Made by a program: the position numbers and the translations under genes
The notes under the pieces: generated by a model
What the model saw: the letters and a program-made list of their open reading frames with translations, nothing else
The model's database searches: none
What the model was told of the DNA's origin: nothing
Assembly: GCA_964458325.1 (NCBI GenBank)
Contig: CAYWIM010000060.1
Location: 1 to 28,177 of the forward strand
From: JAGMXM01 sp964458325
GTDB taxonomy: Bacteria > Verrucomicrobiota > Verrucomicrobiia > Limisphaerales > UBA1319
DNA length: 28,177 bases
Reading direction: 5' to 3'
Shown here: piece after piece, positions 24,599-28,177 of the stretch
Position numbering within the stretch: position 1 is the first letter of the stretch
How the letters are laid out: each line of letters starts with the position of its first letter

Positions 24599-25930
24599 AT
24601 GCGCGCTTACGAATTCAAGCCATCAGATGCGCTGCAGCTCGCAGCAAGGCCGGCCGCCGGATTGGGAATCGATCCGATCGAGCCCGCGGCGTGGCCAGCG
24701 CCTGCCATCCTGTTTCGAGCGTGGCACGCCGCGCTGCAGGAGGCCTTTCCCCAGGTCCAGCTATGGGAGGAAACCCACGCCGCCGGAACCCGCGGACAAC
24801 ATCCTCAAGGATCGGCCCGCACGCAGCGATTCGGCGCGCTCACGGTAGCGGGGCCCTTTCCATGCCGGCACGAGCGCGAGGAATATCACTGGCTGTTCCC
24901 GCGGCCGGCGGATGTGATCGGCGCCGGATCGGACGGGCTCGATCTCCTGGCGCCCATCGCGGACGAAAACGCCCGCAGCAACCTGCCGCCGCCCTTGCGC
25001 CATCTCCTGGCGGCGCTGAACTGGTCCGGACCACCCGCCGGCGACGATCGAAAGGACCCGGGCGACTGGTGGGAGCGAGAGGCCATTGAAACCTACCTGC
25101 GCCAAGAGCGATCGAGCCCCGCCCAATGGTGGCACTGCACCGATCTGTTCGAGACGCGCTGGGAATGGCCGGCGTTGCCTTCGACGCAATCGGCGAATCC
25201 GGGCGCCGGCCGTATGCATCTGCGGATGAACGAGGACATCGCCATCGTCTTCCTGGCGGCTCTGCCCGTGCCGCGCAAGCCGGATCAGGATGCGATCGAG
25301 CTTTGGCGATCGAGCCATGGGCCATGGCTGAGCCTGGGGCAGCGGCGGAATGTCGGCGAGGTCATCCCGCTGCCGCCATTCGACTTGGACGCGATGCTGC
25401 CGGTGAGCGCGCCGGTGGTTGGTCAGCGGGTGAAGTGGCTGCTTCTTTCCCCGGCCGTGTTCCCCGCGCTCACGGGCCCCCCCGATCATCCGGGCGGCTG
25501 GCTGCCGTCGTGGGTTTGCCCGCGGACCGGGCAAGTCCTGCTGCGCCAGGGCGGCGCGCGGCGCCCCGGCGAATCCCGGCCCGCATGGCGGCGCCGGATC
25601 CGGTCCCTGCCCGGATTGGACTGCCGGCTGGTGGCGGCCCGTGTGCCGCCGCCGCTGGTGTTGGACGGCTGGAGCGCCCGCCGGCATCTGCGGGTGATGG
25701 ACCCGGAGCTGCAACCCGGCCCGCGCCGGCGCTGGCTGGCCGTGCCCGCGGGATCGGTCTACTACTTCGAGGGGCCTGACGCGGCCCGGCTTGCGGACCA
25801 GCTCAGCTGGCATGGCGCGCGCGAAGCGCCCGGGCGGATCCGGCAGATCGCGCACCGCCAAAGCGCGCTGCTCGGCGAACAGGGGTTCGGCCTCGGAGCG
25901 TGCGGCCCGTGGGATTACGCAGATCGATGA
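24599..25930 (+). CDS. cmr3: Type III-B CRISPR RAMP protein Cmr3 (Cas5 group)
   Basis: The 443-residue protein is the Cas5-like subunit that holds the crRNA 5' tag and binds Cmr2. The N-terminus YEFKPSDALQLAARPAAGLG matches the Cmr3 pattern 'f.P.D.L.fr..rPf..G'. HEREEYHWLFPRPADVI corresponds to the family's 'l.fP.PaDl', and the C-terminal RRWLAVPAGSVYYFEG (VPAGS at 382-386) and EQGFGLGACGPWDY are diagnostic Cmr3 blocks. Its start lies 3 bases after the cmr2 stop, a strong sign of one operon and a Cmr2-Cmr3 heterodimer. Its stop overlaps the ATG of a small downstream open frame (ATGA at 25927-25930), which is unusual for the end of a cmr operon and ties cmr3 to the following restriction genes. 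Confidence 0.9.
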   Translation: MRAYEFKPSDALQLAARPAAGLGIDPIEPAAWPAPAILFRAWHAALQEAFPQVQLWEETHAAGTRGQHPQGSARTQRFGALTVAGPFPCRHEREEYHWLFPRPADVIGAGSDGLDLLAPIADENARSNLPPPLRHLLAALNWSGPPAGDDRKDPGDWWEREAIETYLRQERSSPAQWWHCTDLFETRWEWPALPSTQSANPGAGRMHLRMNEDIAIVFLAALPVPRKPDQDAIELWRSSHGPWLSLGQRRNVGEVIPLPPFDLDAMLPVSAPVVGQRVKWLLLSPAVFPALTGPPDHPGGWLPSWVCPRTGQVLLRQGGARRPGESRPAWRRRIRSLPGLDCRLVAARVPPPLVLDGWSARRHLRVMDPELQPGPRRRWLAVPAGSVYYFEGPDAARLADQLSWHGAREAPGRIRQIAHRQSALLGEQGFGLGACGPWDYADR

Positions 25931-26115
25931 CCCTGATGTTTGGCTCCATTCCCCTCTCGCTGCAGGTCAATGGAACCGAGCGGATTACAGTCGGCCAAGC
26001 CTTGGTTGTGGGGCCGGGCTTGCGTATCGGCATGTTGCTCGTGGTCAATTCTGCCAGCGGCCATTGTGGTCGCGGCAGGCAGGCCAGGGCCATTGAAAGG
26101 CTGTGTCCGAAATGA
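25927..26115 (+). CDS. Small open frame (62 aa) coupled to cmr3
   Basis: I do not recognise this protein. The frame begins at an ATG overlapping the cmr3 stop (ATGA) and ends by ATGA overlap with the next small frame. It reads as an ordered first part with SIPLSLQVNGTERITVGQAL and RIGMLLVVNSASG, then a basic tail with two Cys and RGRQARAIERLCPK. There is no signal peptide or full membrane helix. Third codon positions are mostly G/C, as in real genes of this window, but the frame is too short for that to be decisive. Placement between two defence genes with coupled junctions on both sides is the main argument that it is translated. It could instead be a chance frame in a 350-base linker. Confidence 0.4.
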   Translation: MTLMFGSIPLSLQVNGTERITVGQALVVGPGLRIGMLLVVNSASGHCGRGRQARAIERLCPK

Positions 26116-26285
26116 ACGCGCTGCCCGCAGGCATACCGGAGTTGCTGGCCGGTCGCCCAGATACCCAGGCGATCGCGAGGGTGCGTTCGTCGCCATCGGA
26201 TGACCAGGACGGCGGCGGGGCACCGGATCACCCCGGCAGCCCGGCGCGGTTGGTGGTCCAGCAACCGGTCGGAGGGAGGGCCTGA
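26112..26285 (+). CDS. Small open frame (57 aa) coupled to hsdM
   Basis: This protein is not recognised. The frame starts at ATG 26112, overlapping the previous stop by ATGA; a GTG at 26103 in the same frame would add three codons. It ends at TGA 26283-26285, whose last base is the first base of the hsdM ATG (TGATG). The product opens with MNALPAGIPELLAGRPDTQAI, possibly one helix, and becomes Gly/Pro/Asp-rich, so much of it is likely disordered. G/C-ending codons dominate. It may be a leader that delivers ribosomes to hsdM, a small accessory protein, or a decayed gene end. The hsdM Shine-Dalgarno lies inside its last codons. Confidence 0.35.
   Translation: MNALPAGIPELLAGRPDTQAIARVRSSPSDDQDGGGAPDHPGSPARLVVQQPVGGRA
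26271..26275 (+). promoter_or_regulatory. Strong Shine-Dalgarno of hsdM
   Basis: GGAGG, within GGAGGGAGGG, ends 9 bases before ATG 26285. This is the clearest ribosome binding site in the region and fixes the hsdM start. It also means hsdM does not depend only on coupling to the preceding small frame. Confidence 0.7.
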
Positions 26286-27793
26286 TGGCGGACCAGACCT
26301 CCGAGCCGGCAAGCCTGTCGACACTGGAATCCCACCTGTGGGAGGCTGCGAACATCCTGCGCGGCCCGGTGGACGCCTCGGACTTCAAGTCGTTCATCTT
26401 CCCGATCCTGTTTTTCAAACGCATCAGCGACGTTTACGACGAGGAGTATCAGATCGCCCTGTCCGAATCGGGCGGTGATATCGCCTACGCGCAGTTCGCC
26501 GAAAACCACAGGTTCCAGGTCCCGGAGGGCTGCCACTGGAATGATGTCCGCTCTACGAAAACAAATGTCGGCCAGGCTATCCAGCGGTCGCTCCGCGAAA
26601 TCGAGAAGGCAAATCCTAATACGCTCTATGGGATTTTCGGCGACACACCCTGGAGCAACAAAGACCGGCTGTCCGATGCCCTGCTTCGGGACCTGATCGA
26701 GCATTTCTCGAAAATTCCGCTGGCGAACAAGGACATCGCCGACGACGTGCTTGGCCAAGCCTACGAATACCTCATCAAGAAATTCGCCGACCAAACCAAC
26801 CGCAAGGCGGGCGAATTTTACACACCGCGCACTGTCGTCCGTTTGATGGTCGAAATCCTCGATCCCAAGGCCGGGGAGACGATCTACGATCCCGCCTGCG
26901 GCACCGCTGGGATGCTCCTTGGGGCGATCCAGCACGTCAAGGAGGCGGGCGGCAACGTAAAGACCCTATGGGGCAAACTGCATGGCCAGGAGAAGAACCT
27001 GACGACCAGCGGCATCGCCCGGATCAATTTGTTTCTGCACGGCATCGAAGATTTCCAGGTCGTGCGCGGTGATACGCTCCGCGATCCGGCATTCTTCACC
27101 GGAGACAGCCTGGCCACGTTCGACTGCGTAATTGCCAATCCGCCGTTCAGCTTGGAGCGGTGGGGCGAGGACGCCTGGATCAACGACCGCTACGGTCGCA
27201 ACTTCGCCGGTGTGCCGCCGCGCAGCAGCGGCGACTACGCCTGGGTGCAGCACATGCTCAAATCCATGTCCGGGGCGACCGGCAGGATGGCGGTGGTGCT
27301 GCCGCACGGCGTGCTGTTCCGCATGGGCGTGGAGGGCAAGATACGCCGGGCCATCCTGGAGTCGGACAAGCTGGAGGCGATCATCGGCATGGGGCCAAAC
27401 CTGTTTTACGGCACCGGCCTCGCGGCCTGCATCCTGGTCTTCCGCGCCCGGAAGAAGCCCGACCGGCGCAATCGTGTTCTGATCGTTGACGCCTCCGAGC
27501 AATACAAGCGCGGTCGCAACCAGAACACCCTGCTGCCCGAACATGTTGACCAAATCCTCAAGTGGTATGCGGGGTTCAAGAACGTGAAGGGCGCGGCGAA
27601 AGTTGTCACCGTGGAAGAGATCGCCAAGAACGATTGGAACCTGAACATCCCGCGCTACGTCGATCGCGTGAACAACGAGAAGACCATCACGCTCGACGAA
27701 GCCATCGGCAACCTGAAGACCGCCCTGGCGGACGCCTACGCCGCCGAGGATCGCCTGAAGGGCCTGCTGCGGAAGGAGGAACTGCTTAGATGA
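26285..27793 (+). CDS. hsdM: Type I restriction-modification DNA methyltransferase subunit HsdM
   Basis: The 502-residue M subunit of a type I R-M system, an N6-adenine methylase using S-adenosylmethionine. The N-terminal helical domain (LESHLWEAANILRGPVDASD, then FKSFIFPILFFKRISDVYDEE) is typical of HsdM_N. The catalytic domain has GEFYTPRTVVRLMVEIL, motif I YDPACGTAGML (about 201-211) and motif IV NPPF (285-288). The C-terminal helices end in coiled-coil character, expected to contact HsdS. All catalytic motifs are present and the length is usual, so it should be active. No hsdS or hsdR is in the window; they are expected further right. It starts inside the stop of a small frame downstream of cmr3, and its own stop overlaps the zeta-like gene (ATGA, 27790-27793). 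Some stretches (around 26560-26640) use more A/T-ending codons than the cmr genes. Confidence 0.95.
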   Translation: MADQTSEPASLSTLESHLWEAANILRGPVDASDFKSFIFPILFFKRISDVYDEEYQIALSESGGDIAYAQFAENHRFQVPEGCHWNDVRSTKTNVGQAIQRSLREIEKANPNTLYGIFGDTPWSNKDRLSDALLRDLIEHFSKIPLANKDIADDVLGQAYEYLIKKFADQTNRKAGEFYTPRTVVRLMVEILDPKAGETIYDPACGTAGMLLGAIQHVKEAGGNVKTLWGKLHGQEKNLTTSGIARINLFLHGIEDFQVVRGDTLRDPAFFTGDSLATFDCVIANPPFSLERWGEDAWINDRYGRNFAGVPPRSSGDYAWVQHMLKSMSGATGRMAVVLPHGVLFRMGVEGKIRRAILESDKLEAIIGMGPNLFYGTGLAACILVFRARKKPDRRNRVLIVDASEQYKRGRNQNTLLPEHVDQILKWYAGFKNVKGAAKVVTVEEIAKNDWNLNIPRYVDRVNNEKTITLDEAIGNLKTALADAYAAEDRLKGLLRKEELLR

Positions 27794-28177
27794 ACCGAAC
27801 CGACGCCCGACCCAAATGTGTCGTCATCGCCGGCCCCAATGGTGCGGGCAAGACGACTTTTGCGCGGGAGTTTCTTCCGCGGGATGCCGGGGTCATCCAT
27901 TTCGTCAACGCCGACCTCATTGCTGGTGGCTTATCCCCGCTGCGCCCCCAACTGGCTGTTCTGGCCGCCGGACGACTCTTCCTGAGAGAACTCGACCGTC
28001 TGGCCCATGCGCAATCCGATTTCGCCTTTGAAACCACTCTCAGCGGGTTGGTCTATGTGGCGCGCCTCAAACGCTGGAAGGCCGCCCGCTACCGGATCGA
28101 AATCGTTTATCTCCGGCTGCCCTCGCCCCGCCTCGCCCTGCGCCGGATTGCGGCGCGCGTGAGGCAGGGTGGCCATG
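27790..28177 (+). CDS. Zeta-toxin-like P-loop kinase, truncated by the window end
   Basis: The first 129 codons of a protein of the zeta toxin / AAA_33 P-loop group, whose toxin members phosphorylate UDP-N-acetylglucosamine-type sugars and block cell-wall synthesis. Walker A is VVIAGPNGAGKTTFAREFLP (GPNGAGKT at about 15-22). HFVNADLIAGGLSP and FAFETTLSGLVYVARLKRW match the substrate-side blocks of short (about 195-aa) zeta-like proteins, and YLRLPSPRLALRRIAARVRQGG is the lid region. Its ATG overlaps the hsdM stop (ATGA). Zeta-like genes are sometimes seen inside type I R-M operons next to hsdM. No epsilon-type antitoxin is visible upstream, so it may be a nucleoside or sugar kinase without toxin activity. 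Confidence 0.85.
   Translation, partial: MNRTDARPKCVVIAGPNGAGKTTFAREFLPRDAGVIHFVNADLIAGGLSPLRPQLAVLAAGRLFLRELDRLAHAQSDFAFETTLSGLVYVARLKRWKAARYRIEIVYLRLPSPRLALRRIAARVRQGGH

Noticed and set aside
13596..28177. CRISPR array near the cmr genes
   Set aside because: Scanned the gaps at 13596-13761, 17471-17487, 18481-18792, 22860-22930 and 25931-26284. None contains repeated 25-40 base units with spacers.

Overview
The window looks like a chromosome segment of a GC-rich member of Verrucomicrobiota. The best taxonomic hint is a pair of small conserved genes downstream of a FloA/NfeD pair (20434-21539). The second encodes an N-terminal 'EIQQKLSQELGIGLTYMELRF' type segment and a C-terminal 'KAEWYLDQMGRL' segment, which I associate with verrucomicrobial genomes. 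Secreted nucleoside-hydrolase-like proteins, a Tat-exported Gfo/Idh/MocA dehydrogenase and a PQQ-like propeller of the 'DWPQWRGP' type also fit the Planctomycetota-Verrucomicrobiota group. The assignment is from memory of families, not from a search.

Left part (75-13595): a YtcJ-like amidohydrolase and a lone AbiEii-type nucleotidyltransferase, then a group of mostly exported carbohydrate- or nucleoside-related genes. These are a pectate-lyase-superfamily beta-helix protein (minus), a secreted nucleoside hydrolase, a GH2 glycosidase gene broken by an internal deletion plus frameshift, a second nucleoside-hydrolase-like protein with a C-terminal carbohydrate-binding-like region, a Tat-exported dehydrogenase (minus) and an AGCS sodium:alanine/glycine symporter. 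A short coding-like stretch at 10325-10446 (minus) looks like the remnant of a lost gene. The divergent gap at 4432-4697 carries a perfect 13-bp inverted repeat.

Right part (13762-28177): a type III-B (Cmr) CRISPR effector complex split into two blocks. Block one is cmr4-cmr5-cmr6-cmr1 (13762-17470). About 5.4 kb of apparently ordinary genes follow: malate dehydrogenase (minus), nfeD, floA, two conserved hypotheticals and a PQQ propeller. Block two is cmr2(cas10)-cmr3 (22931-25930). All six Cmr subunits are therefore present. No CRISPR array, cas6, cas1/cas2 or CARF effector is visible. The Cas10 is unusual: 554 residues, no HD nuclease domain, no zinc-finger cysteines, a GGDEF sequence in place of GGDD, and no recognisable upstream DGDxMG-type acidic motif.

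Block two runs without a gap into two small open frames, a type I restriction-modification methylase (hsdM) and a zeta-toxin-like P-loop kinase cut by the window end. Each junction after cmr3 is a stop/start overlap (ATGA, ATGA, TGATG, ATGA), so cmr2-cmr3-sORF-sORF-hsdM-zeta looks like one translationally coupled defence operon. A signalling-poor Cas10 coupled to a restriction methylase and a toxin-like kinase is the most unusual feature of the window.
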